The notes below the pieces were generated by a model that searched no databases, had not been told where the DNA came from, and saw only the letters and a program-made list of their open reading frames with translations. Source: an uncultured Gammaproteobacteria bacterium (GTDB taxonomy: Bacteria > Pseudomonadota > Gammaproteobacteria > Arenicellales > JAANXG01). From it: 48,826 bases of DNA. Below, in pieces: positions 40,621 through 48,826 of this stretch. Location of the stretch: NCBI GenBank assembly GCA_947259395.1, contig CAMYMN010000043.1, forward strand, positions 1 through 48,826. Reading direction: 5' to 3'. Position 1 is the stretch's first letter; the number at the start of each line of letters is the position of its first letter. Position numbers and translations under genes: made by a program.

Positions 40621-41543
40621 CGACGGGAACTTTTGTCGCGAGCCCTCTGCAAGAGGAGTTGTTTGATCTGGGCGATTGACGCCTGCGCTGCCTGCTCCCC
40701 CGCCTTCATAGCATATTCCCTCTTGTCAAATGCCATGAGTGATATCTCACTCACATCCGGACGAATCACGACATCCGCGTTTTCGAGTTCGGCGCCCGCC
40801 ATCGCCTGGAACATGATAAGTAACGACTGGTGCAATACTTGGAAAGTACTGTCGATGTTCGCATCCCGTTCCGGTAACTTAGACACGTCCACAGCGATAA
40901 CAAACTCAGCGCCAAGTTCACGTGCCACCGACACCGGAACCGGGCTCACAACTCCACCGTCAACATACTCCTGATCGTTGATTGTTACCGGGCGAAACAC
41001 ACCTGGAAAGCTGCTGGAAGCACGAACCGCCATCCCCGTGTTGCCCCGTGTAAATACCGTGCGTTCACCGCTGCGTAACGCAGTTGCCACACAGGCGAAA
41101 ACAATATCCAGTTGCTCGATGGCACGGTCATTGAGGCGCTCGTTAACTAGCCGTTGTAATAAACTGCCGCGGATGACTCCACGGTTAGGCAGTGACCAAT
41201 CAGCCACATCGCTACGCTCCAGTTCCAATGCAGCTTGCACCAACTCCTCACCCCGAATACCGCCTGCATACAATGCGCCCACCAGGCTTCCCGCGCTGGT
41301 GCCGACTATAAGATCTGGCCATATCCCGTGCTGTTCCAAGATCTTGAGTACACCGACATGAGCGAAACCTCGCGCCGCGCCGCTACCCAGAACATAGGCA
41401 ACCACCGGCCGATCATCTACCGCGACGGGAGGCCGGGACACTGCAATCGGAGGATTGGAAATGGTTTCCGTGGGTAGACTGGCACAGCCTGCGATCACAG
41501 TCAGGACAACATACAATACGAAACGACTAACAATGGTCATCAT
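40593..41543 (-). CDS. Patatin-like phospholipase lipoprotein (RssA-like)
   Basis: A 316-residue protein with lipobox VIAGCAS at the N-terminus and a patatin domain: oxyanion loop VLGSGAARGFAHVGVLK, nucleophile elbow VGTSAGSLVGAL (Ser of G-T-S-A-G), and the dyad Asp in YVDGGVVSPVPV. It should hydrolyse acyl lipids at the membrane surface. The length and layout match RssA-like bacterial patatins. It overlaps the small hypothetical gene downstream by 28 bases, and the flavin reductase gene follows that. Confidence 0.92.
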   Translation of the reverse strand: MMTIVSRFVLYVVLTVIAGCASLPTETISNPPIAVSRPPVAVDDRPVVAYVLGSGAARGFAHVGVLKILEQHGIWPDLIVGTSAGSLVGALYAGGIRGEELVQAALELERSDVADWSLPNRGVIRGSLLQRLVNERLNDRAIEQLDIVFACVATALRSGERTVFTRGNTGMAVRASSSFPGVFRPVTINDQEYVDGGVVSPVPVSVARELGAEFVIAVDVSKLPERDANIDSTFQVLHQSLLIMFQAMAGAELENADVVIRPDVSEISLMAFDKREYAMKAGEQAAQASIAQIKQLLLQRARDKSSRRWNATIPGS

Positions 41544-41761
41544 GATTTACTCGACATTGCTTGTTGCGAGAACGCGGTCATACAACCACCAGCGCAGACA
41601 AGTACTGTCAAAGACAATAGAATCCTTATATGACCTCGCGACGGATAGTTAATTCGTTATAACGTGCCGACCATCGTGTCAATCCTTCAACCGGGTTTTC
41701 GCTGGTCGTAAAACCGGGATCTCTAATCGTTTGCAACAGACAGAATCGCGGTTGCTTCTGG

Positions 41762-42475
41762 CTACTCCTTGAGCTTGATCTGCAGGCGTCCCTCCTCGAC
41801 GCGAACATCTTCGACACCTTCCGCGAACGCCTTCCAAAACCCCTCCTCGGCGCTGAATTCCCGCACCAGATCGATGTTCTTGATACCGCCCAACCAGGCA
41901 TTGGGAACCGGCACTCCCATAACGCTGACACCTCTCAATACCACAATGGGTTTTCCCACTTCATAAGCCAGTTCCAAACCGGCCCTAACTTTGATTACCT
42001 GCCCCCCCAAAATGGGAAAATCCTCGTCTATCGGAACTAATAACTTAGCGCTGATCAAGTTGTCTGAAAGATCGACGGCGAGCTTGCGCGCAAGATCGGT
42101 GTTCTTGGCCAGCAACGCATTCAATTCTCTTTCACTGAGGCTGATTTCTCGACTCGCATCGGCCTCACTGTAGCGTTCGGGTTGCAACGCATCGCTTGTC
42201 TCATTCCGCCGCTGCAGCCGGTTCTCCTTCGAACGTTCTTCAACCGGTTGACTGAGCGGGTCCAAACGCTCTAACTTAACATTCAAGGCCTGCTCTTCTT
42301 TCGCGTTCAGGGTGACAGGTTTAAACTCGGACGGGAATACGTAACTGCGCACGATCCAAAACGTCACACCCGCAGTTACTATAATGGCAACTAGAAGAAA
42401 TATTGTGACGTGCAGGCAACCAAATCGGCGCCCTTGAGATTGTAAGTTTTCGTTTTTTTCACTAGGTATATTCAT
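41762..42475 (-). CDS. Membrane-anchored protein of unknown function
   Basis: The 237-residue protein has one N-terminal transmembrane segment (LHVTIFLLVAIIVTAGVTFWIV), a charged linker rich in Arg/Glu/Gln (about 60-105) and a periplasmic beta-rich domain: REISLSERELNALLAKNTDL, ARKLAVDLSDNLISAKLLVP, then ELAYEVGKPIVVLRGVSVMG and EEGRLQIKLKE. The layout recalls YpmS/DUF2140 proteins. Homologues are sometimes annotated as arginine succinyltransferase, which nothing in the sequence supports. It is monocistronic, divergent from the MBL gene at 42588. Confidence 0.75.
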   Translation of the reverse strand: MNIPSEKNENLQSQGRRFGCLHVTIFLLVAIIVTAGVTFWIVRSYVFPSEFKPVTLNAKEEQALNVKLERLDPLSQPVEERSKENRLQRRNETSDALQPERYSEADASREISLSERELNALLAKNTDLARKLAVDLSDNLISAKLLVPIDEDFPILGGQVIKVRAGLELAYEVGKPIVVLRGVSVMGVPVPNAWLGGIKNIDLVREFSAEEGFWKAFAEGVEDVRVEEGRLQIKLKE

Positions 42476-42587
42476 GATTCGAATACTGCCTCAAAGCTAA
42501 CAGCAAAGCAAAGCAACCTGATTGATCACAATGTAAAATTGGTTTTCCGATTGAACATGAAACAAGTGTTGAGTTGCGAAAGGTTTA

Positions 42588-43352
42588 GTGCGTGAACTTA
42601 TGATGAAGTTGACGATACTGGGAAGCGGCACTGGTGTGCCCTCGTTGGAGCGCAGCTCTCCCGGCTATCTGCTTGCAGTCCGCACTCACCAATACCTGAT
42701 AGATTGCGGTAGCGGCACGTTGCGGCAGTTGATCAAAGCCGGCACCAGCTATAAGTTCCTTGACGGCGTATTCATTACTCATACTCATCCTGATCATGTC
42801 GGCGACTTGATTCCACTGATTCACGCATTGAAAGCAACGCCGGACTTTCGACGCGAGTCGCCTCTGCACTTGTACGGCCCGTTAGGATTCAAGGTCTACT
42901 TCGAACAATGTGTCGCTCCCGTCGCCACCAAGCCAAAACATTTCAACATTGAAGTCCTCGACGTGTCGGAATCCTTGGAGGTCGGTGACCTATCGGTGAC
43001 CACCTGTCCGATCCTACATTCGCAACAATTGAACAGTGTCGCCTATCGTTTTGAACTGGCAGGGCGTTCCATCGTGCTGTCCGGAGACTGCGATTATGAT
43101 CCTGCGATCGTCACACTGGCGCGCAATGCGGATATTTTGATCTTGGATTGCTCGTTTCCCGACGCGCTCAAGATTGCAGGCCACTTGTCAGCCGGTGAAT
43201 GCGGACGCATTGCGGCACAGGCAAATGTGAGCAAGCTGATTCTTTCTCACCTTTATCCGGTGCGTCCGGAAGACGACACCCGGCTTGCGGAGGCGAAGGC
43301 ATCTTGCAGCGCCGATGTCCGTCTGGCCAACGACTTGATGACCCTGGGATAG
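42588..43352 (+). CDS. Ribonuclease Z-like MBL-fold metal hydrolase
   Basis: The 254-residue protein has the short RNase Z/ElaC-like form of the metallo-beta-lactamase fold: MKLTILGSGTGVPSLERSSPGYL, the zinc motif FITHTHPDHVGDLIPL, then CPILHSQQLNSVAYRFEL, LSGDCDYDP and LILSHLYPVRPED. It lacks the ElaC exosite insertion, so a tRNase role is uncertain; phosphodiester or lactone hydrolysis is possible. The start is GTG 42588 or ATG 42600/42603; the family normally begins at MKLTILGSG. Its stop codon abuts the next ATG, so the two are coupled. Confidence 0.88.
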   Translation: MRELMMKLTILGSGTGVPSLERSSPGYLLAVRTHQYLIDCGSGTLRQLIKAGTSYKFLDGVFITHTHPDHVGDLIPLIHALKATPDFRRESPLHLYGPLGFKVYFEQCVAPVATKPKHFNIEVLDVSESLEVGDLSVTTCPILHSQQLNSVAYRFELAGRSIVLSGDCDYDPAIVTLARNADILILDCSFPDALKIAGHLSAGECGRIAAQANVSKLILSHLYPVRPEDDTRLAEAKASCSADVRLANDLMTLG

Positions 43353-44129
43353 ATGGTTGACCCACCACGCTATCTGGTGATCCCCGCCGCCGGTCTCGGT
43401 ACACGCATGAAGTTGGTATATCCATGGCTTCCCAAAGAAATGCTGCCCCTCGGCGCGCACCCCGCCATTTACTATGCATTGCAAGAGGCCCGGGACGCAC
43501 AAATCGATAAAGTTGTTGTCATCTTGAATCGAGGCAAACAGATTGTTCGCCGCTATTTGGAGCAGCAAGAACCAGACGTCACGGTCTGTTATCAAAACGC
43601 GCTGACCGGCGAAGCCGACGCCATTGCGCTCGCGGAACCAGTAGTTGGAAACCATTCGTTGGCAATTCTGTATCCCGACAATATCTTTCTACCTGCGCCG
43701 GGGGCATTAAAGACACTCGGACGAGTGTACGCTGAGCGGCAGGCTGACGTAGTCGCGCTGTCGCTGGTCACCGAGGTGAACGAATTCGCTTTCAGTAACA
43801 GCGGCAGAGTGGACCTTGAAACCATTGACGATACGACATTTCGCGTGCTGCGTGGCCTGCCCAAAGGCCCTGGAATTTTCGAACGTCGCTATGAAAGGGA
43901 GTGGCGTACCTGCGGCATGATGGTCACCGGGCCACATATTTTCGATATGATCCATCGCACGCGCGCACAGGTTAGCCAGGGAGAGTTCACCGACGAGCCG
44001 ATTCGCGACCTGCTGGTGCGTGAACGTGGCTTACTTGGGATCCGCCTTCCTGGCAACGTGTTCGACATTGGAAATCCCGATGGATATCGGTTTTGCATCA
44101 AGCAAATCGATGCCGGCGGAACGGGCTAA
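43353..44129 (+). CDS. GalU-like nucleotidyltransferase (UTP-sugar pyrophosphorylase family)
   Basis: A 258-residue nucleotidyltransferase: VIPAAGLGTRMKLVYPWLPKEMLPLG (split here as AAGLGTRM and PWLPKEMLPLG), ALQEARDAQIDKVVVI, AILYPDNIFLPAPG with the metal Asp, and FDIGNPDGYRFCIKQ, the GalU-type end. GalU proteins make UDP-glucose from UTP and glucose-1-phosphate, but this one is about 35 residues shorter than typical GalU, so substrate choice may differ. Its ATG directly follows the stop of the MBL gene, so the two are probably co-expressed. Confidence 0.85.
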   Translation: MVDPPRYLVIPAAGLGTRMKLVYPWLPKEMLPLGAHPAIYYALQEARDAQIDKVVVILNRGKQIVRRYLEQQEPDVTVCYQNALTGEADAIALAEPVVGNHSLAILYPDNIFLPAPGALKTLGRVYAERQADVVALSLVTEVNEFAFSNSGRVDLETIDDTTFRVLRGLPKGPGIFERRYEREWRTCGMMVTGPHIFDMIHRTRAQVSQGEFTDEPIRDLLVRERGLLGIRLPGNVFDIGNPDGYRFCIKQIDAGGTG

Positions 44130-44153
44130 AGTCAACGTCGCCGATAGCAACCC

Positions 44154-44798
44154 TCAGGCACGCACGTATATCTGCGTTAGCCACATCGACGTTTGTTCCT
44201 GGAAGCGTTTGACGAATCCTCGTTGGGTAATCCACGCCTCAATTGTTTTCGGGTCGTGTACGTAAGACCGGAAACCCGAGCGTATCAAACAAAGCACCAA
44301 TGCGGTTAATGCCACCCCCAGACGCACGAACCAACGATTGCGCGGATAGGTCACCGCGTAAACATGATTGGTCTTGTCCAATGATCTGCTCACCAGCATG
44401 CCTGCATCCGGATAGCAACACACCACCTTATCCAGCAAAGTAATATTCACTGGTTCGATTTGATCGTACAGATCGATGAAGTCGCCTTCCAGGTACTGCG
44501 CGCGATCGCACACACCGCGCTCGACCGCCAACGCCTTTGCCTCGGCCAGCATCTTCGGTGCCAGATCGACACCCACCGCTGACCGCGCTCCCTGCTGCAA
44601 CAGTTTCTGGTGCAGATGGCCGACGCCGCATCCGATTTCCAGCAATGTGCCATCTCGATAATCGACCAACTCCAACCCCTGTAGCAGTTGCTTCTGGGAG
44701 GGTTCGAATCCGTGCTTCTTGAATCGCCGGCGATATCGTTTGGCGAAAAACGAAAACAATCTGCTTGCGGAGTGGGTATGGGAGCAGCAGGCGCTCAT
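44154..44798 (-). CDS. SAM-dependent methyltransferase
   Basis: From ATG 44798 it has 214 residues: a class I Rossmann methyltransferase with motif I LLEIGCGVGHLHQKLL, the acidic VGVDLAPKMLAEAKAL, DRAQYLEGDFIDLYD and LLDKVVCCYPDAGMLV. A hydrophobic stretch (GVALTALVLCLIRSGF, about 165-180) interrupts the second half, as in Mg-protoporphyrin O-methyltransferase (BchM)-like proteins. Substrate unknown; no pigment genes are near. The frame extends 11 codons upstream, but MSACCSHTHS is the more natural start. It is convergent with the GalU-like gene. Confidence 0.85.
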   Translation of the reverse strand: MSACCSHTHSASRLFSFFAKRYRRRFKKHGFEPSQKQLLQGLELVDYRDGTLLEIGCGVGHLHQKLLQQGARSAVGVDLAPKMLAEAKALAVERGVCDRAQYLEGDFIDLYDQIEPVNITLLDKVVCCYPDAGMLVSRSLDKTNHVYAVTYPRNRWFVRLGVALTALVLCLIRSGFRSYVHDPKTIEAWITQRGFVKRFQEQTSMWLTQIYVRA

Positions 44799-44957
44799 GT
44801 TACTGTAATTCCACCGGTTAGACGGCCACATTGACCCCGCAACCGTAACTCAGTTTGCGGGTTCGCGGTAGTCTTTTCGCTCCAAGCAATTCGGCGCCGG
44901 TCGATTTTGCTTGGTTGGGGATTTCATCTCGAGCCGATTCTTTGTATCGTGCGGCTT

Positions 44958-45371
44958 ATGAATATGAATCCCACTTTGAAGACTGCAATCTATATCGTGG
45001 TCGCATTCGGCTTGGCCCTGAGCATGGCTACTGCCGTCGTCCCACACTATGAACATCATGCACTGTGGTTTGCGGTGTTGTTGGTCGGCGTGATGCCATA
45101 TCTCACTTACCTCGTGTTGACCGAGATTCATCCGTCTACGGCAGTGACCCTGGGCGGTCTGGCGGTTCTGGGACTGGATGCCGTGGTGAAATTTTTCCAG
45201 CGCTTCGTCGCTTTCGACCAGTATGCAAGCGGCGTAATTTATTATGTACCCATCGCGGCCACCATCGTAATTCTGATTATTGCCCTGATTAATCGAGAGC
45301 GTGACCAGTCGCCGCCTCTGAGGCCAGAATCGTCAAACCAAGACTCACCCACGGTAACGAGCGATGAATAG
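44958..45371 (+). CDS. Small membrane protein of unknown function
   Basis: From ATG 44958 it has 137 residues with four probable transmembrane helices (AIYIVVAFGLALSMATAVV, LWFAVLLVGVMPYLTYLVL, VTLGGLAVLGLDAVVKFF, GVIYYVPIAATIVILIIAL) and a short hydrophilic tail (SSNQDSPTVTSDE). No domain is recognised. It overlaps the downstream dehydrogenase start by eight bases, suggesting coupling. An ORF start farther upstream at 44907 adds an unlikely sequence. Confidence 0.7.
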   Translation: MNMNPTLKTAIYIVVAFGLALSMATAVVPHYEHHALWFAVLLVGVMPYLTYLVLTEIHPSTAVTLGGLAVLGLDAVVKFFQRFVAFDQYASGVIYYVPIAATIVILIIALINRERDQSPPLRPESSNQDSPTVTSDE

Positions 45372-46257
45372 CATGAAGGTTGGTCTCATCGGTGTGGGTC
45401 TGATGGGTCACGGCATCGCCAGGAACTTGTTACGCAATGGCTATACATTGACCCTGCTGGAACACGCCGGTAACCAGCCTGTCGATGACCTGCTCGCACT
45501 TGGCGCCGCGACCCTCCTCAGTCCGGCAGAGCTCACGCGGCGCAACGATGTCATCTTCCTATGCGTGACCGGCTCTTCGCAGTTGGAAGAGGTGATGTTT
45601 CAAGCAGACGGTGTCCTGGCAGGACTCGGGGAGGGTAAGACAGTAGTGGACTGCTCCACCGTTGAACCACATGTAACGCTGAAGGTCGCCGACGCGGTGT
45701 TTGGAAAGGACGCCCGCTTCTTGGACGCGCCGCTGACACGTACGCCCAAAGAAGCAGAGCAAGGGCGGCTCAATGTCATGGTGGGCGGAGACGAACAAAC
45801 ACTCCGCGAAATCCGGCCGTTGTTGGATGCGTTTGCCGAAAACATCTATCACGCCGGCCCGGTGGGCGCCGGTCACACTCTAAAATTGCTACACAATTTT
45901 GTCTCGCTGGGTAATTGTGCACTGCTGGCCGAGGCCGTCGTCTGCGCGCGGCGTGGCGGTGTCAACATCGACACGTTTATCGATGTCCTAGCGTCTGGCG
46001 GCGGAGACAGCATAGCTCTAAAGCGGCTGACACCCTATATTCTTGGGGGCGATGAAGGCGGCTTTCGATTCTCGCTATCCAACTGCCATAAAGACCTCTC
46101 GTATTACACCAGTATGGCCTATCAACAGCAAGTGCCTGCTACGGTTGCCCAGGCGATTCAACACGTCTTCGAATTCGCAGAATCAAAAGGAGGCGACCGC
46201 CCGGTACCGCATTTGATCGACTTCTTGGACGCGATCGAGTCCAACGAGGACGGTTAG
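45364..46257 (+). CDS. 3-hydroxyisobutyrate dehydrogenase-like NAD(P)-dependent oxidoreductase
   Basis: The 297-residue protein has the beta-hydroxyacid dehydrogenase layout: Rossmann start VGLIGVGLMGHGIARNLL, the substrate loop FLDAPLTRTPKEAEQGRL, the catalytic Lys region GAGHTLKLLHNFVSLG and a C-terminal helical domain. It oxidises a 3-hydroxyacid or reduces the semialdehyde (related families include HIBADH and GLYR). The two candidate starts are ATG 45364 and ATG 45373. It overlaps the upstream membrane gene by eight bases. Confidence 0.9.
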   Translation: MNSMKVGLIGVGLMGHGIARNLLRNGYTLTLLEHAGNQPVDDLLALGAATLLSPAELTRRNDVIFLCVTGSSQLEEVMFQADGVLAGLGEGKTVVDCSTVEPHVTLKVADAVFGKDARFLDAPLTRTPKEAEQGRLNVMVGGDEQTLREIRPLLDAFAENIYHAGPVGAGHTLKLLHNFVSLGNCALLAEAVVCARRGGVNIDTFIDVLASGGGDSIALKRLTPYILGGDEGGFRFSLSNCHKDLSYYTSMAYQQQVPATVAQAIQHVFEFAESKGGDRPVPHLIDFLDAIESNEDG

Positions 46258-46270
46258 CGCGTTGGCATGG

Positions 46271-46708
46271 TCAGACCAATATCGCACTCGTAATCAGAGA
46301 CAAGACCACAATAATGGTCAAGGGTAAGCGTAGGCGGGGATACCATGAGGGCGCCAACCCCAAGCGGGCTGCGAGTGTGTCCGCAACGTATAACACTCCA
46401 AACGCAATGATAAGCACCACAAACGACATCATCGGAGACAATGCCAGCGCTACCCAGCCTACCAGGGGCGGGACGACGCTCAGCCCCAGCTGCAGCGGTG
46501 AAGATATATCCTCGTCACGCATGGCCAAGCCCCAATGTATCGCGCCCATAAATGAGAGGATGACCGCGCTATAAGTCAGCAATGAGTACAACACGAAGCC
46601 GTGCAGCCTTACCGGCGCTACCCAAAGCGCCAAGGCACTGGCTACAAACGGCACCAGGCCGGCATAACCTAACCACAACACGATTCTCGGGATGGCTCGA
46701 TTGCTCAT
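46271..46708 (-). CDS. DUF3429 membrane protein
   Basis: The 145-residue protein has four to five transmembrane helices and the DUF3429 hallmarks: LGYAGLVPFVASALALW, AVILSFMGAIHWGLAM (with its conserved FMGAIHWG), VVPPLVGWVALALS and APSWYPRLRLPLTIIVV. The family is membrane-embedded, of unknown role. It is convergent with the 3-hydroxyisobutyrate dehydrogenase-like gene and stands alone. Confidence 0.92.
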   Translation of the reverse strand: MSNRAIPRIVLWLGYAGLVPFVASALALWVAPVRLHGFVLYSLLTYSAVILSFMGAIHWGLAMRDEDISSPLQLGLSVVPPLVGWVALALSPMMSFVVLIIAFGVLYVADTLAARLGLAPSWYPRLRLPLTIIVVLSLITSAILV

Positions 46709-46795
46709 GGGTTGGTTACTGTATGCGAACGTAGACTGGTTAATCGATTATGAACAGAGCCCTGAAGGCGATACGGGCTGCTCGGCCAATGTCTA

Positions 46796-47182
46796 CTAAT
46801 CGCCATTGCCATCGTCGGTGAACAAATCATCCAACGCGCGGCGACTGGACGGCGTATCCGATTCCCCAGCGGATGCATCTGCACCGAACAGTGCGTTGAG
46901 ATTGGCGCGGGAGGCCTGAGACGCAGCGCTGTCCCGCGACTGATAGGCGTTGGGAGTGGGTGTGAAGTAGTCACAAAAATTGGCACGTTCCTTATTGCGC
47001 ACTTCCTCCGCGTTGTCCTCGATGCACGCCTCCACTACGTGCGGATCATAGAACTTGCACATTTTGCAGACGTGAAGTTCCTCGTCACATTGAGGACAAA
47101 CCTCCAAACGCCGGAATGGCAGCACCACCGTTTCCAGAGGTGCGCCGCATTTCCAACACACCAAAGTAGCATCAGTAGTCAT
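46796..47182 (-). CDS. Zinc-ribbon hypothetical protein
   Basis: A 128-residue protein with a Cys-rich N-terminal half: VCWKCGAPL, EVCPQCDEELHVCKMCKFYD, then ACIEDNAEEV and ANFCDYF, giving two or more zinc sites. The C-terminal half is a low-complexity Ser/Ala/Asp tail (NLNALFGADASAGESDT, ALDDLFTDD) with a repeated LNALF/LDDLF motif. Such proteins may bind RNA or partners; no function is known. It stands alone, 38 bases after the ilvA stop, so it could be co-transcribed with it. Confidence 0.7.
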   Translation of the reverse strand: MTTDATLVCWKCGAPLETVVLPFRRLEVCPQCDEELHVCKMCKFYDPHVVEACIEDNAEEVRNKERANFCDYFTPTPNAYQSRDSAASQASRANLNALFGADASAGESDTPSSRRALDDLFTDDGNGD

Positions 47183-47220
47183 AAAATCAATCCACGGTTG
47201 TCGGTGAAAGCATATCGCGA

Positions 47221-48444
47221 TTACTGGCTGGTATCCATGTGTTCCGTGGCGTAGCCGGCCCGCCGCAGCGAATCAATAATCTCTTTGACATGCTCCGGTC
47301 CGCGGGTGTGGAGCACGAATTCCGCATTCACCGCGCGCAACGGAACATGAGTAAACGTACGCTGGTGACTGACCTGGACGATATTGGCACCGGTATCTGC
47401 AATGCAGGTAGTCACCGCCGCCAAGGAACCGGGCACATCGCGTATCCCGACCCGCAGTCTGACCAGCCGCGACGTGCGCACCAAGCCACGTTGAATAATC
47501 GATGACAAGATAGGCAGGTCGATATTTCCACCGCAGATGATTAATCCCACTCGACGCCCGGCGAAACGATCGGAATGTTCGACCAAGGCGGCAAGACCCG
47601 CCGCCCCGGCACCCTCTGCCACCGTCTTTTCGACTTCCAGCAGAGACAACACCGCATGTTCGATCGGTTCCTCATCGGTCAGGATGATATCGTCCACCAG
47701 CTCGCGAACGATCGGCAGCGTTAAACGGCCCGGTTGCTTCACCGCGATGCCTTCGGCGATGGTCATGATGCCGTACTCTGCACGGTGCCCAGACAATGCG
47801 CACACCATGGAGGGAAATCGCGCGGTTTGCACCCCCACGATCGAGATCGCCGGTTTCAACGCCTTGGCTGCAATGGCGTTGCCGGCAATCAATCCGCCGC
47901 CCCCTACCGGAATGATTAAAACATCCAGATCGGGACACTGCGCCAACATCTCCAACGCGATTGTTCCTTGGCCGGCAATGATATCTACATCATCGTAGGG
48001 ATGTACGAGATACAGTCCACGCGTCGCCACCAATTCGTCTGCAAACTCACCCGCCTCCTCCACCGATTCTCCATGCAGGATCACTTCGGCACCAAACTCA
48101 CGCGTGCGCTCCACCTTGTTGCTCGGCGTTATCCTCGGCATCACGATGACCGCCTTGATACCAAGACGCTGGGCATGCCGGGCAACGGCCTGCGCATGGT
48201 TCCCCGCCGACATGGCAATCACGCCATGCTCGCGTTGCTGTGCCGTCAGGGACAGGAGCTTGAACAGAGCACCCCGCTCTTTGAACGAACCCGTGAATTG
48301 CAGGTTTTCGAGCTTGAGAAAAACGTCGGCGCCGGTCTGCTTGGACAATGCCGCGGAATGCACACACGGGGTCTGCTCTACTTGCCCCAGAATGGCGGCG
48401 GCTGCGGTGCGAATGTCTTGGAGTGATATGGAACGTTTGGTCAT
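47221..48444 (-). CDS. ilvA: Threonine ammonia-lyase (threonine dehydratase) with C-terminal ACT domain
   Basis: From ATG 48444 the 407-residue PLP enzyme deaminates L-threonine to 2-oxobutanoate, the entry to isoleucine. The PLP Lys is K55 in LQFTGSFKERGALF; SAGNHAQAVARHA, VIPVGGGGLIAGNA and a Ser/Gly-rich C-terminal site follow. The last about 80 residues are an ACT domain (VGIRDVPGSLAAVTTCIAD, then VNAEFVLHTRGPEHV), the shorter TdcB-like or biosynthetic single-ACT form, allowing allosteric feedback. A six-residue upstream extension to 48462 is possible. It runs as the upstream gene of a possible pair with the zinc-ribbon gene. Confidence 0.92.
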   Translation of the reverse strand: MTKRSISLQDIRTAAAAILGQVEQTPCVHSAALSKQTGADVFLKLENLQFTGSFKERGALFKLLSLTAQQREHGVIAMSAGNHAQAVARHAQRLGIKAVIVMPRITPSNKVERTREFGAEVILHGESVEEAGEFADELVATRGLYLVHPYDDVDIIAGQGTIALEMLAQCPDLDVLIIPVGGGGLIAGNAIAAKALKPAISIVGVQTARFPSMVCALSGHRAEYGIMTIAEGIAVKQPGRLTLPIVRELVDDIILTDEEPIEHAVLSLLEVEKTVAEGAGAAGLAALVEHSDRFAGRRVGLIICGGNIDLPILSSIIQRGLVRTSRLVRLRVGIRDVPGSLAAVTTCIADTGANIVQVSHQRTFTHVPLRAVNAEFVLHTRGPEHVKEIIDSLRRAGYATEHMDTSQ

Positions 48445-48536
48445 CGTTCCAACCTGTCGCATCCGCGGGGACGTTTAGAGGACCGCCGTTGAACTAGGGG
48501 GTAGAGCAGCCGCCATGTATCAACTGCGGGCCCGCT

Positions 48537-48826
48537 CTATTCGCAGGAGTACCCAAGCTGATTCAAACCTTCCTGCAAGTAATCGGCTATCAAGGGTGTG
48601 GCAATCAAATAATCCGCGGTCCGATTATTCCAATTGTCCTTGGCCTGCTCGATTGCCGCTCCCCACTCGTCTGCGGAGAAATCACCGCGGCCCAGCCACA
48701 TCAGCGCTACAAGGTTTACTTGCTGATCGGGCTCGAGATCCTCAATTGTGCTCTTAAGCTCTTGATAGGACATGTCATTTTGGTATTCGGGCGCGGGCTG
48801 CGATGACCATTCGCCGCTGGTGTCAG
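48537..48826 (-). CDS. DUF3775 family protein (partial, runs off the window)
   Basis: The C-terminal part shows SYQELKSTIEDLEPDQQVNL then VALMWLGRGDFSADEWGAAI and DYLIATPLIADYLQEGL, the DUF3775 signature (ALxWLGRGDF). The frame stays open beyond the internal Met at 48773 to the window edge, with GEWSSQPAPEYQND directly before it, as in family members of about 130 residues, so the true start lies outside. Function unknown. Confidence 0.85.
   Translation of the reverse strand, partial: DTSGEWSSQPAPEYQNDMSYQELKSTIEDLEPDQQVNLVALMWLGRGDFSADEWGAAIEQAKDNWNNRTADYLIATPLIADYLQEGLNQLGYSCE

Noticed and set aside
44699..44712. GGGTTCGAATCC, a tRNA T-loop-like motif
   Set aside because: It is inside the methyltransferase coding sequence (KHGFEPSQK) and no matching tRNA arms surround it.
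1..48826. CRISPR array or phage gene cluster
   Set aside because: No regularly spaced direct repeats and no capsid, tail or terminase genes are present.

Overview
The window looks like chromosomal DNA from a gammaproteobacterium. Three things support this: a ydbH-ynbE-ydbL operon (outer-membrane lipid homeostasis), a Kbp/YgaU protein, and MsrA and SixA families with gammaproteobacterial features. Coding sequence is moderately GC-rich. Tightly packed housekeeping genes alternate with AT-richer stretches full of transposon debris. I see no rRNA, tRNA, CRISPR array or replication origin, and I cannot name the genus.

Layout. (1) 0-16 kb is mostly ordinary accessory metabolism and maintenance: iron-type alcohol dehydrogenase, two methionine sulfoxide reductases (cytoplasmic and exported), a VOC protein, DUF427 and DUF488 proteins, two SixA-like phosphatases, the ydbH-ynbE-ydbL operon, a beta-CASP nuclease, a phasin-like/HhH fusion, isoaspartyl peptidase, Ap4A phosphorylase, Kbp, and a binding protein without a signal peptide. 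(2) 16-24 kb holds an orphan tyrosine recombinase, a YHS protein, a PAS-LuxR regulator, a 43-residue exported peptide, an intact bufferin precursor (DUF2282) followed by a decayed DUF692 maturase, and a TlpA / gluconate-dehydrogenase-subunit-3 / GMC oxidoreductase operon. (3) 24-29.7 kb is a graveyard of mobile elements: integrase stub, RAYT and REP remnants, truncated sulfatase, truncated IS256 transposase and a complete-looking IS1182 element, with a TPR gene and a hicBA pair among them. (4) 29.8-35.4 kb contains the most striking gene, a single protein joining a [2Fe-2S] ferredoxin domain, a class III nucleotide cyclase and a Rieske domain. It is followed by a CHRD protein, a mercury-type metal operon whose MerR regulator is broken, and a lipoprotein hydrolase. 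(5) 35.4-38.5 kb is sparse, with a long inverted repeat, a GT-C-like membrane protein and an IS91 ghost. (6) 38.5-48.8 kb returns to dense housekeeping: MDR oxidoreductase, flavin reductase, patatin lipoprotein, MBL hydrolase with a GalU-like nucleotidyltransferase, methyltransferase, 3-hydroxyisobutyrate-dehydrogenase-like enzyme, DUF3429, a zinc-ribbon protein, threonine ammonia-lyase and a partial DUF3775 gene.

Main points for follow-up: the ferredoxin-cyclase-Rieske fusion (a candidate redox-gated second-messenger enzyme); the bufferin precursor with a dead modification enzyme; the metal operon with an intact MerR-type promoter but a deleted regulator; a degenerate element that recurs just after stop codons in the orientation of the upstream gene; and several other dispersed degenerate repeats that the genes do not explain. 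All functional calls come from reading translated sequence and motifs; no database search was run.
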